DNA of 42,400 nt. Source: CAZEGC01 sp964511635 (lineage in GTDB: Bacteria > Patescibacteriota > Saccharimonadia > Saccharimonadales > Saccharimonadaceae). Made by a program: the position numbers and the translations under genes. Each line of letters begins with the position of its first letter. Position 1 is the stretch's first letter. Below the pieces are notes generated by a model. It worked only from the letters and a program-made list of their open reading frames with translations. It did no database searches and was not told the origin of the DNA. The stretch is from the NCBI GenBank assembly GCA_964511635.1, contig CAZEGC010000002.1, positions 1-42,400 on the forward strand. Direction: 5' to 3'. Below are positions 14,811-23,450 of the stretch, piece by piece.

Positions 14811-17432
14811 ATGGTAAGTAGACAAAAAGTCCTAACAAAGGTTTTTGGTGACCCGCAGCAGCGGATTTTAAAGGCTTTAGAAAAAAGAGTCGGCGTTATT
14901 AACGCCAAGGCTGATAAATATAAAAAAATGACCAAGCCTCAGCTCAAAAAACAGACACCTGTACTAAAGGAGCTTTTGAGCAATAAAAAAACCACGCTTG
15001 ATGACATTTTGCCAGATGCATTTGCATTAGTACGTGAAGCGGCTGATCGGGTGCTGGGCATGCGACATTTTGATGTGCAGCTAATTGGCGGTATGGCCTT
15101 GCACGAAGGTAACGTAGCCGAAATGAAGACAGGTGAAGGAAAGACACTTGTAGCTACTTTGCCGGCTTATTTGAATGCACTAGAGGGTAGGGGCGTTCAT
15201 GTTGTTACAGTTAATGACTACTTGGCTCAGCGTGATGCGGGCTGGATGGGCGAACTTTATGACTTTCTAGGGATGAAGGTCGGCGTTATTGTGGCCGATG
15301 CATCATTTGTTTATGATTCTGAATATGACAATGAAGCGCACGAGGACCCATTTTTGCGGCGCCTGCGCCCGGTGACTCGTAAAGAAGCTTATGCAGCTGA
15401 TATTACATATGGAACGAACAATGAGTTTGGGTTTGATTACCTGCGCGATAATATGGCCAACGAAGTCGAGCTGCTTCGTCAGCGCGAACTACATTTTGCG
15501 ATAGTGGACGAAGTGGACTCAATCCTAATTGATGAAGCTCGAACACCGCTTATTATTAGCGCCCCAGCAGCTGAAAATCCCGAAAGTTATTACCAGTACG
15601 CAAAAATTGCTTCGAAACTAGAATCAGGTGATTATACTTTTGATGAAAAGCGTCGAAGTGTATCTTTAACTGATCAGGGTGTTGAGAAAGTCCAAAAGAT
15701 GCTCGGAGTAAAAAACTTATACACGCCAGATCATATCAGGTCTGTTTATCATATGGATCAGGCGCTCAAAGCCCAGATCGTGTTTAAGCGCGACAAAGAC
15801 TATGTGGTTACAAACGATGGCGAGGTGATTATTGTCGACGAGCACACTGGCCGCTTGATGCAAGGGCGTCGCTATAATGAGGGGTTGCACCAGGCAATCG
15901 AAGCCAAGGAGGGTGTGTCAGTACTGCAAGAGAGTATGACGCTCGCGACGGTATCCTTTCAGAACTTTTTCAGGCTTTACAATAAACTATCCGGTATGAC
16001 CGGTACAGCCTTCACAGAAGCCGAAGAGTTCCAGCAAATATACAGCCTAGATGTGGTCCAGATCCCACCTAACAAGCCAATTATCCGCAGTGACAAAGAA
16101 GACCTAATCTTTAAAAGCGAAAAAGGCAAGTTAAAAGCAGTTGCTGAAACTATCAAAAATCACCATAAGGCAGGTCGTCCAGTACTAGTCGGATCAGCTT
16201 CGATTGCTAAGAACGAACTTATCGCGGCCTGGCTCGATAAAGAAAAAATTCCGTACGAAATACTTAATGCGAAAAATAACGAACGGGAAGCAGCAATTGT
16301 TGCAAAAGCTGGTGAAAAAGGTGCGATTACACTTGCTACCAACATTGCAGGTCGTGGTACCGACATCAAGTTAGGCAAAGGCGTGGTTGAGCTTGGTGGC
16401 CTGGTGGTCATAGGGTCCGAGCGTCACGAATCACGCCGGATTGATAATCAGCTTCGTGGTCGTGGTGGCCGTCAAGGTGACCCAGGTGAAACGCAGTTCT
16501 TTGTTTCTACCGAAGATGACTTGATGCGAATTTTTCAAGGTGAGCGTATCGCAGCTTTGATGGATCGGCTAGGTGTTGACGAGGAGACCCCGATTCAGAA
16601 CAAAGCGGTTTCAAAGACTTTAGAAGCTGCCCAAAAGCGAGTCGAAGGCTATAACTTTGATACGCGTAAAAATGTTGTTCAATATGACAATGTGATTAAC
16701 CGTCATCGCCGCGTAGTTTATACAATTCGTCGCAAAATCCTTGAGGGTAAAGACATTAAGCCAGAGATTGAGCGGTTGATCGATCAGAAAGTTCAAGAGC
16801 TTACGGTTGTACCTGCGAAAAATAACAAACGGTTTTTTGATGAATTCCGGGCTGTTTTCCCAGCTGACGAAAAGACCATCAAAGAGATTGGTGCGGAAAA
16901 AAAGGATAAAACTCGTCTTGATAAGGCTAGGGAAGTGGCGGCTCAGCTGTATGCAGCCAAGGAAGATGAGCTTGGTGTAGACGTACTTAGAAAAGTTGAG
17001 CGAGAAGTTTATCTGCAGGTGGTGGATACATTATGGATGCAGCACTTAGAAAACATGCAACATTTGCGTGATGGAATTCACTGGCGCAGTGTTGGTCAGC
17101 GAGATCCACTGGTTGAATACCGAGCCGAGTCTCAAAAGCTATTTGAAAGTCTCCAGGCAACGCTTCGGGACGAGGTACTTAGAGCTGTCATGCACGTTCA
17201 TACTCATGATATGGTGGCTCGTCGCGAAGAAGAGTATGAAACTGAACTTACAAAGCTAGCTGAAAACGCTGTTGAAAAAGGTGTCAACGACGTGATGAGC
17301 GGCGAGAGTAATCGTGATGATGACTTTAAGGTTAGGAAGAAACCAAGTGCATCCGATGCTGGCAAGAAGAAAAATGCTGCTCGTAAGAAAAAGAAAGCCC
17401 AGCGTCAAAATCGCAAAAAAAGTCGTAAATAA
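14811..17432 (+). CDS. secA: Preprotein translocase ATPase SecA
   Basis: Motor of the Sec export channel. 873 residues. Walker A MKTGEGKT at 105-112, DEVDSILIDEARTP near 231-244 (Walker B), the preprotein cross-linking domain after it, the second nucleotide-binding half with ATNIAGRGTDIKLG and QLRGRGGRQGDPGET, and the helical scaffold/wing region (NVVQYDNVINRHR). The usual C-terminal Cys-rich zinc motif that binds SecB is absent. The protein ends in a Lys/Arg-rich tail of about 30 residues (KKKNAARKKKKAQRQNRKK). A SecB-independent, perhaps phospholipid-binding, C-terminus is a reasonable inference. Confidence 0.97.
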   Translation: MVSRQKVLTKVFGDPQQRILKALEKRVGVINAKADKYKKMTKPQLKKQTPVLKELLSNKKTTLDDILPDAFALVREAADRVLGMRHFDVQLIGGMALHEGNVAEMKTGEGKTLVATLPAYLNALEGRGVHVVTVNDYLAQRDAGWMGELYDFLGMKVGVIVADASFVYDSEYDNEAHEDPFLRRLRPVTRKEAYAADITYGTNNEFGFDYLRDNMANEVELLRQRELHFAIVDEVDSILIDEARTPLIISAPAAENPESYYQYAKIASKLESGDYTFDEKRRSVSLTDQGVEKVQKMLGVKNLYTPDHIRSVYHMDQALKAQIVFKRDKDYVVTNDGEVIIVDEHTGRLMQGRRYNEGLHQAIEAKEGVSVLQESMTLATVSFQNFFRLYNKLSGMTGTAFTEAEEFQQIYSLDVVQIPPNKPIIRSDKEDLIFKSEKGKLKAVAETIKNHHKAGRPVLVGSASIAKNELIAAWLDKEKIPYEILNAKNNEREAAIVAKAGEKGAITLATNIAGRGTDIKLGKGVVELGGLVVIGSERHESRRIDNQLRGRGGRQGDPGETQFFVSTEDDLMRIFQGERIAALMDRLGVDEETPIQNKAVSKTLEAAQKRVEGYNFDTRKNVVQYDNVINRHRRVVYTIRRKILEGKDIKPEIERLIDQKVQELTVVPAKNNKRFFDEFRAVFPADEKTIKEIGAEKKDKTRLDKAREVAAQLYAAKEDELGVDVLRKVEREVYLQVVDTLWMQHLENMQHLRDGIHWRSVGQRDPLVEYRAESQKLFESLQATLRDEVLRAVMHVHTHDMVARREEEYETELTKLAENAVEKGVNDVMSGESNRDDDFKVRKKPSASDAGKKKNAARKKKKAQRQNRKKSRK

Positions 17433-17453
17433 GGATAAAGAGAAGATTAAGCT

Positions 17454-18740
17454 ATGAAACATACTGCTGAGGAAGTGCGGCTAAAAAATGGTGCCCGAGG
17501 CCTACTGATTGATGTGCCAGGTGCTACCGTTATGAGCTTTCAGTTCCAGTTTAGGGCAGGTAATCGTTACGTTAAGTCAAAGGATATTTACGAAACGGCC
17601 CATATTATGGAACACATGGCATTTGGCGCTAATGCAAAATACGCCAGTGAACACGAATACGAGGCTGAGTTTACAAAAAATGGCGCCTATCATAACGCGT
17701 ATACCAGCGACTTATCGATGGTGTACGTGGCGGATTGTGCTGATTTTGAATGGGATCGAATATTAAAGCTGCAACAGTTAGCAATATGCCAACCAAGATT
17801 TAATGCCGGTGAACTAGATGCTGAAAAAGGTAATGTCAGGAGTGAGCTGACTGGGTACCTCAATAATCATAACCGTGTATTATGGCCGAAAGTTCAGCAA
17901 CTTCTAGGCGAGGACGTTTATACTTTTTGGCAACGACTGCAGACTATCCAGAACGTAACACTAGAGGATATAAAAGAACATCATAAGCGGACCCATACTG
18001 CTAGCAATATGCGGTTTGTGATATCTGGAAAACTACATGGACGAAAGAGCGAAATTAAACGCCAGCTTGAGTCATGGAAGCTTCCAAAAGGGGAGCGCTT
18101 TGAGGTTCCAAAAGATGAACTAAAGCGTGGTAACCCGACACTAATCCGTCGCAAAGAAGCTTCTAACCTTACATTTGCCTGGTCAATGATTGTGCCGCGC
18201 GAGCTAAGTGACGAAGAAACTGATGCTATGAACTGCCTGGATCATATTCTAACTGGCACAATGCATTCACGCATTTATGGTTCAGCCCGGAAAAAAGGAC
18301 TAGCATATGGGATATTTTCAGATATGTCAGTTTCGTTCCATGACAGCAGCTGGGACTTTGGTGGCCAAGTGAACCTTGAAACCTCTCACGACCTGTTTGA
18401 TATTATTGTGCGTGAAATGAAGCGAGTCTTAAACGGCGATCTAAGCGAAGAAGAAATTGCTGCCGCTAAATCGTATGCTCTTGGCCGCTATCAAATGGGA
18501 GCCCAGACAGTCGCCCAGATTAGTAACTTCTATACTGGTCGATACTTTGCTGATGGCATAGTCAAAGAATATGAAAAGGTACCCGATTCAATCACCAAGA
18601 CTACCCGTGAATGTATCATTGAGACTGCACGAGAATTCATTAAAAATGATGTGTCTGTACTGGCCGGTGTTGCTAGTGCCGAAAAAGAAGAGATCGTTGA
18701 ACTTGATAGCAAGCTAAGAACGTTGTTTGCAGGGAGCTAA
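17454..18740 (+). CDS. M16-family zinc metallopeptidase (insulinase/pitrilysin type)
   Basis: 428 residues. The inverted zinc motif HIMEH lies at residues 50-54, and a Glu at 131 is exactly 76 residues after it, so all zinc ligands are present and the protein should be active. The C-terminal half is the second M16 domain (GLAYGIFSDMS; ARKKGLAYGI near 280). No signal peptide is visible, so it is probably cytosolic, like bacterial processing-peptidase homologues. It begins 21 bases after secA and is followed after five bases by murD, so it may share transcripts with both. Confidence 0.88.
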   Translation: MKHTAEEVRLKNGARGLLIDVPGATVMSFQFQFRAGNRYVKSKDIYETAHIMEHMAFGANAKYASEHEYEAEFTKNGAYHNAYTSDLSMVYVADCADFEWDRILKLQQLAICQPRFNAGELDAEKGNVRSELTGYLNNHNRVLWPKVQQLLGEDVYTFWQRLQTIQNVTLEDIKEHHKRTHTASNMRFVISGKLHGRKSEIKRQLESWKLPKGERFEVPKDELKRGNPTLIRRKEASNLTFAWSMIVPRELSDEETDAMNCLDHILTGTMHSRIYGSARKKGLAYGIFSDMSVSFHDSSWDFGGQVNLETSHDLFDIIVREMKRVLNGDLSEEEIAAAKSYALGRYQMGAQTVAQISNFYTGRYFADGIVKEYEKVPDSITKTTRECIIETAREFIKNDVSVLAGVASAEKEEIVELDSKLRTLFAGS

Positions 18741-18745
18741 AGCTG

Positions 18746-20041
18746 GTGAAAATCGCTCTTTTAGGATACGGCATAGAGGGGCGTAGTGCTTATGAGTACT
18801 TTAGTACTAAACATCCCGATGCCCAGTTCGTGATTTATGACAGTAGGAATCAGACTAAATCTAGCCTGCCGCTAAGCGTAGAGTTTATTGGAGGGGTGGT
18901 TGATTTTCATAATACCGATGCAGATTTAGTTATTAAAACACCTGCCATCGCACCTTCGCTTGTTTCATCTCGGGGCACGGTCTCTTCGGTTACAAAAGAG
19001 TTTTTTAACTACAGCCCAGCGCCAATCATTGGGGTAACTGGTACTAAGGGTAAGGGCACGACTGCCAGCTTGATTGCAGAAATTTTAAAACAAGCTGGTA
19101 AAAAAACGTGGCTTGTTGGCAATATCGGCACTCCTGCGCTGGATGTTTTAGACCAAATAAAGCCTAACGACTACGTAGTCTATGAGCTCAGCAGCTTTCA
19201 GTTGTGGGACATTAAAAAGAGTCCGCATATATCAGTTGTTCTTATGATAGAGCCAGAACACATGGATGTTCATAGCGATTTGACGGATTATATTAGTGCA
19301 AAGTCAAACATTGCTCGCTACCAGGGTGTAGATGATATCACTGTTTATCACCCCAAGAATAAAAATAGTGCCATGGTAGCGGATGCATCGCCTGGAAAAA
19401 AGATTAAATATATGACCAAAAAAAGCGCTCATGTTCAAGGCGATGAGCTAGTTATAGATGGCAGGGTCATTTGCAAGACGCGGGAAGTGGGCTTAGTAGG
19501 GCGTCATAATCTAGAAAATATTTGCGCTGCTATAACTGCTGCTTGGCAGATAACTAATGATGTGGAGGCAATTTGTGAGGCAGTAACGAAGTTTAAGGGA
19601 TTGCCACATCGATTGCAGCATATCGCCACCAAGGGCGGCGTTAGTTATTATGATGATAGCTTTTCGACCGCCGGTGCTTCAACGCTGGCAGCCTTAAAAG
19701 CGTTTGATAATCAGACCGTTATGATTATTGGGGGTTACGACCGGGGGTATGATTTAGGTGAGCTTGCTCGCGAGTTGATTGTAGCTAAAAACTTAAAACA
19801 CGTTTTATTAATTGGGCAAACTGGTGAAAAGCTTGCCGACTTACTTGAAGCCAATGATTTTAGAAATTATGAAGTAAGTAAGTCGCGTGACATGACAGAA
19901 ATTGTAGCTACGTCTTCTAGTCTGGCAAGTGAGGGTGATAACGTTATACTTAGCCCGGGTTTTGCAAGCTTTGATATGTTTAAGGACTTTGTTGATAGGG
20001 GCGAGAGATTTATTCAAGCAGTGGAGGCGTTAGATGCTTAG
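18746..20041 (+). CDS. murD: UDP-MurNAc-L-Ala:glutamate ligase, MurD (probable MurD2-type)
   Basis: Cytosolic Mur ligase of peptidoglycan synthesis. The 431-residue protein starts with GTG after GGGAG. The N-terminal Rossmann-like domain begins with LLGYGIEGRSA. The ATP loop GVTGTKGKGTTA is at residues 96-107, ELSSFQLW near 150 is typical of MurD, and GLPHRLQH introduces the C-terminal domain. Its neighbour is a MurL-type epimerase whose start overlaps the murD stop by eight bases. In Xanthomonas a special MurD2 adds L-Glu and MurL then inverts it to D-Glu. The coupling here suggests the same route, so the amino acid added may be L-Glu rather than D-Glu (inference). Confidence 0.9.
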   Translation: MKIALLGYGIEGRSAYEYFSTKHPDAQFVIYDSRNQTKSSLPLSVEFIGGVVDFHNTDADLVIKTPAIAPSLVSSRGTVSSVTKEFFNYSPAPIIGVTGTKGKGTTASLIAEILKQAGKKTWLVGNIGTPALDVLDQIKPNDYVVYELSSFQLWDIKKSPHISVVLMIEPEHMDVHSDLTDYISAKSNIARYQGVDDITVYHPKNKNSAMVADASPGKKIKYMTKKSAHVQGDELVIDGRVICKTREVGLVGRHNLENICAAITAAWQITNDVEAICEAVTKFKGLPHRLQHIATKGGVSYYDDSFSTAGASTLAALKAFDNQTVMIIGGYDRGYDLGELARELIVAKNLKHVLLIGQTGEKLADLLEANDFRNYEVSKSRDMTEIVATSSSLASEGDNVILSPGFASFDMFKDFVDRGERFIQAVEALDA

Positions 20042-21317
20042 GACTTTTATTTTTGACAGCTACAGCTTTGATGCAGCATCAAACAGGGCTTCGTTTAATT
20101 ACAGGTTTTCTAGCGGCGAATCATTTAGTGAAACAGTGACTTTTAACGAAGTTAACACCGACTACGATGCGTCGATGTTGGATAGGGCGCTATTTTTAGC
20201 TTTTATATTAGTCGGAACTTCGTATTATAAAACGTTTCCGACGCGTAAGGTCAGTTTCAATACGGGCGAAATTGACGCTTGGCAATCAGATTTTTTAAAC
20301 AAAGTTTATCAAGAGGGAATGAGTCAGTTTGCTTATGAAAATAATTTAACACGTGATGATTTAGCGCAGTTTAGTGCAGGCGCTGCTAGAACCAGCACCT
20401 CAACGCCCGGTAGTATCAAATCAGGTGGGATCATGGCGCTTCAGAGCGGTGGTAAAGATTCGCTGTTAACGGCGTCGCTACTATCGAGTAGCTCTATAGA
20501 CTTTATGCCCTGGTATATTACCAGCTCAGAGCATCACCCGGCGGTGCTTAGTACTTTTAGGCGTCCGCTAACGACCGTTAGGCGAGTGATTGATAGGGAG
20601 AACCTATCAAAGGCGCTCGCCGCGGGCGGACTTAATGGCCACGTGCCAGTCACCTATATAGTTCAAAGTTTTGCTGTTATTCAGGCGGTGCTATCGGGCA
20701 TGGACACCATACTGGTATCAATAGCACACGAAGGCGAGGAGCCGCACGCTTGGATTGACGACCTACCGATTAATCATCAGTGGTCAAAGACCTGGCAGGC
20801 AGAGCAGATGTTTGCCGAGTACGTTAAGCGTTACGTGGCGACTAACTTAAAGGTTGGATCGCCCTTGCGTCGTTTTAGCGAACTTCGTGTTTGTGAGTTG
20901 TTTGTTAGTCATGCGTGGGAAAAGTACGGCAGAGATTTTAGCTCATGCAACGTCGCTAATTATGAGCAAGGGGCCGACAATACCACTCTATCCTGGTGTG
21001 GTAATTGTCCAAAATGTGCTAATTCGTACCTGCTATTTGCGCCGTTTATGGATGCCGATAATTTGCAAGAATTGTTTAACGGCGAAGATTTATTTACTAA
21101 GTCTTCACTGACGAGGACCTTTAAGGGAATACTCGGGGTTGATGGCGAAATGAAGCCATTTGAATGTGTGGGCGAAGTCGATGAACTCCGTCTAGCGTAC
21201 TACGCAGCATCTGACAGGGGTGACTACGCGCCACTGCCATTTAAAGTACCAAAGTCAGGTTTCGATTATAAAAAAGAATATGACTCCCAGGACTTGGGCG
21301 TGTCAGTCAATTTTTAG
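20034..21317 (+). CDS. murL: UDP-MurNAc-L-Ala-L-Glu epimerase, MurL
   Basis: 427 residues matching the MurL style: an N-terminal beta-rich part (FNYRFSSGESFSETVTF), a PP-loop-like ATP site LQSGGKDSLL with SGGKDS at 138-143, a conserved HEGEEPHAW near 232-240, and the Cys cluster WCGNCPKC (Cys 322, 325, 328) that may bind zinc. MurL uses ATP to epimerise the terminal L-Glu of UDP-MurNAc-L-Ala-L-Glu, replacing glutamate racemase. GGAGG lies just upstream of ATG 20034, and the start overlaps murD by eight bases. I recognise the family from memory; a general adenylating PP-loop enzyme is the fallback. Confidence 0.8.
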   Translation: MLRTFIFDSYSFDAASNRASFNYRFSSGESFSETVTFNEVNTDYDASMLDRALFLAFILVGTSYYKTFPTRKVSFNTGEIDAWQSDFLNKVYQEGMSQFAYENNLTRDDLAQFSAGAARTSTSTPGSIKSGGIMALQSGGKDSLLTASLLSSSSIDFMPWYITSSEHHPAVLSTFRRPLTTVRRVIDRENLSKALAAGGLNGHVPVTYIVQSFAVIQAVLSGMDTILVSIAHEGEEPHAWIDDLPINHQWSKTWQAEQMFAEYVKRYVATNLKVGSPLRRFSELRVCELFVSHAWEKYGRDFSSCNVANYEQGADNTTLSWCGNCPKCANSYLLFAPFMDADNLQELFNGEDLFTKSSLTRTFKGILGVDGEMKPFECVGEVDELRLAYYAASDRGDYAPLPFKVPKSGFDYKKEYDSQDLGVSVNF

Positions 21318-21319
21318 AT

Positions 21320-21328
21320 TGTTATAAT
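21320..21328 (+). promoter_or_regulatory. Extended -10 promoter of prfB
   Basis: Perfect TG-T-TATAAT, ending 8 bases before the ATG at 21337; leaderless type. Confidence 0.65.
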
Positions 21329-21336
21329 GGTATGTA

Positions 21337-22277
21337 ATGCAAAGCTTACTTAAACGGATTACGCAGTTGCAGCGTCAGATTGATAGTGCATTTGGTCAGT
21401 TAGCGATTGNNNNNNNNNNNNNNNNNNNNNNNNNNNNNNNNNNNNNNNNNNNNNNNNNNNNNNNNNNNNNNNNNNNNNNNNNNNNNNNNNNNNNNNNNNN
21501 NNNNNNNNNCATTTTAGTGGAAAATACGACAGTCATGACGTGATTTTGCGTATAAGTGCGGGTGTTGGAGGTACCGATGCGCAGGATTGGGCCGAGATGT
21601 TAGAGCGCATGTACCTGCGTTGGGCAGAGAAAGCTGGAATGGGTGCGAATACAGTGGAGCGCTCCAGCGGCGACGAGGCCGGTGTAAAAACATCAGTAAT
21701 TGAAGTATCTGGTCCATTTGCTTACGGCAGACTTAGGGGCGAGCATGGGGTGCATAGATTAGTGCGCCTTAGCCCGTTTAATAGTGATAACCTGCGTCAA
21801 ACTAGCTTTGCGCAAGTTGAGGTCTTGCCTAAAATTGATCAGCCAACTGAAGTGAAGCTAGCTGATAAGGACCTAAAGGTGGACGTTTATAGGGCGGGCG
21901 GGCACGGCGGTCAAAGTGTTAATACGACTGACAGTGCGGTGCGGGTGACACACCTGCCGACAGGAATTGTAGTTGCAATACAAAACGAACGCTCACAACT
22001 TCAGAACAAAGAAACTGCCCTAAGAATACTACGGTCCAAGCTAGCCCAGCTTCAGATGGAGCAACACACCGAAACAGTAGACGACCTAAAGGCTGGTAAG
22101 TCTGCAGAGTGGGGTGATCAGATTAGAAATTATGTACTTCACCCCTATACATTAGCCAAAGACACTCGCACTAAATATGAAGATCGTGACGTAAGCAGTG
22201 TTCTAGACGGCAAGATTGACGGGTTTATCGATGCATATCTAGAAACGCAGATAGGAGTAGGGGGCAAGTTGCGATGA
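21337..22277 (+). CDS. prfB: Peptide chain release factor 2 (interrupted by an assembly gap)
   Basis: RF2 ends translation at UGA and UAA. Downstream of the gap the reading frame from 21510 (HFSGKYDSHDVILRIS) is unmistakable RF2: GVGGTDAQDWAEMLERMYLRW, the SPFNSDNLRQTSFA segment, and the GGQ peptide-release loop in RAGGHGGQSVNTTDSAVRV. Upstream, 24 codons from the ATG resemble the RF2 N-terminal helix. About 100 residues of domain 1 are normally found here but the gap is a nominal 100 N, so true length and frame continuity are unknown. The two sides lie in different frames if the N count is taken literally. That may reflect gap size only, or the +1 programmed frameshift typical of prfB near codon 25. 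Confidence 0.9.
21410..21509. other. Assembly gap of 100 N
   Basis: Exactly 100 undetermined bases inside prfB, which is the usual scaffolding placeholder. The real missing length is probably larger, since RF2 lacks more than 33 residues here. Confidence 0.95.
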
Positions 22278-22436
22278 TTTTAACAGCTATAAGCTGGCAC
22301 TCGAGAATACTCCCCATGTTCGGCCTGTCTCATAGTCTTTAATAGAGCAACACAGGTAAGTCCTCGTCACAGTATCATAGATCATAGGGTTCATCCCTAA
22401 GAGGTGTTAGAAATTACAAGTTTGCCATTCAAGTAT

Positions 22437-22602
22437 CTTTCGGTGTCGCTTCCAGAGTGGGCTAGGGGGGGTCGGGACTTCGACAAAAACCGGGCAAGCT
22501 AATGTATGAAGTTCCGACTATCCGAGGGCTGTCTGAGACGAGACACCGATCTTCGTAAGAATGCAGTGACTTTATACATTAGTGACACCCGCGTTTTTTA
22601 AG
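22437..22602 (+). ncRNA. Candidate pseudoknotted RNA, unassigned
   Basis: The 486 bases between prfB and ftsE (22278-22763) hold no credible gene. Within them, GTCGGGACTTC (22471-22481) pairs with GAAGTTCCGAC (22508-22518) through 11 pairs including one G-U. The 3' part of that loop, CTAATGTAT (22499-22507), pairs with ATACATTAG (22574-22582). The helices abut at 22507/22508, the geometry of an H-type pseudoknot. GGTGTC (22442-22447) and GACACC (22584-22589) can close the whole, followed by GCG and six T (22594-22599) as a terminator. A short GTCT/AGAC hairpin lies in the long loop. Not matched to tmRNA, RNase P RNA, 6S RNA or a known riboswitch. ftsE has its own promoter at 22745, so this is probably a separate RNA. 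Confidence 0.5.
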
Positions 22603-22682
22603 TGTCCCGGGAATTTTTGGTTACTTTTGTCAGTACAAAAGAACAGGGAGTGTCTGTTGGTTTCGTCAGCAAAAAGTTGACC

Positions 22683-22701
22683 CTTTTATTTACAATAAAA
22701 G
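22683..22701. repeat. Inverted repeat upstream of ftsE
   Basis: CTTTTATT (22683-22690) and AATAAAAG (22694-22701) around TAC. It overlaps a TTGACC (22677-22682). Possibly a regulator site for the ftsE promoter 45 bases downstream. Confidence 0.35.
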
Positions 22702-22744
22702 CCTATACTGGCAGTAATTTGAACATTTTAACTCACGACCCTTA

Positions 22745-22753
22745 TGCTATAAT
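22745..22753 (+). promoter_or_regulatory. Extended -10 promoter of ftsE
   Basis: Perfect TG-C-TATAAT, ending 10 bases before ATG 22764. It also shows that the upstream in-frame codons from 22602 are not part of the protein. Confidence 0.7.
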
Positions 22754-22763
22754 ATTTGTAACG

Positions 22764-23450
22764 ATGATTTTACTTGATAGGGTAACAAAAACATACGGCA
22801 AAAAGACTTCAAAGCCGGCGATCAACCGTGTTAGTCTTCATGTTGAGCCAAAGGAATTTGTAATATTGGTCGGTACTAGTGGGGCGGGAAAGTCCACACT
22901 ACTGAAACTACTTACCCGCGAAGAGAAGCCAACTAGCGGTAAAATTGTGGTAGGTGGGATTGATTACGATACCCTGAAGGACAAGCATATTCCACTGCTT
23001 CGACGTAAAATAGGCGTGGTGTTTCAGGATTTTAAATTGTTACCACAGCGCACTGTATTTGAAAATGTAGCCTTTGCACTCGAAATTGCTGGTATGACTA
23101 ACCGTGAAATTAAAAACACGGTGCCGAAAGTAATTGAACTAGTTGGACTTACCGGCAAAGAAAAGCAGTTTCCGCATCAATTATCTGGTGGGGAGCGGCA
23201 GCGTGTGGCTATCGCTAGGGCGGTCGTTCGTCAGCCGAAAATTTTGATTGCTGATGAGCCAACTGGCAACCTTGACCCAAAGCATAGCTGGGATATTGTA
23301 CGTTTGCTAGAAAAAATTAATCAATACGGAACGACAGTGCTACTTACGACTCACAATGTGGAAATCGTTAATCGCTTAAAGCGGCGCGTGATCACGCTAG
23401 AAAATGGTAAAATTACTGGCGATCAAGCGCAAGGGAGCTATCGACAATGA
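22764..23450 (+). CDS. ftsE: Cell division ATP-binding protein FtsE
   Basis: ABC ATPase of the FtsEX complex, which controls peptidoglycan hydrolases at the division site. From ATG 22764 the protein has 228 residues, the usual FtsE length (the open frame extends to 22602, but would then include the promoter). Walker A GTSGAGKST, QDFKLLPQRTVFENVAFALE after the Q-loop, signature LSGGERQRVAIARA, Walker B ILIADEPTGNLDP and switch TTHN are all present. The stop overlaps the ftsX start (ATGA). ftsX and a secreted CHAP hydrolase follow, the same arrangement of partners as FtsEX-PcsB in streptococci. Confidence 0.95.
   Translation: MILLDRVTKTYGKKTSKPAINRVSLHVEPKEFVILVGTSGAGKSTLLKLLTREEKPTSGKIVVGGIDYDTLKDKHIPLLRRKIGVVFQDFKLLPQRTVFENVAFALEIAGMTNREIKNTVPKVIELVGLTGKEKQFPHQLSGGERQRVAIARAVVRQPKILIADEPTGNLDPKHSWDIVRLLEKINQYGTTVLLTTHNVEIVNRLKRRVITLENGKITGDQAQGSYRQ

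Noticed and set aside
22441..22600. tmRNA (ssrA), one-piece or permuted
   Set aside because: GGGACTTCGAC and GGCAAGCTAATGTA resemble tmRNA segments, but there is no tag reading frame, no T-arm with TTCRA, no matching acceptor stem and no CCA end.
22602..22763. N-terminal extension of FtsE
   Set aside because: Contains the promoter and has no similarity to FtsE; start at 22764 gives the usual length.
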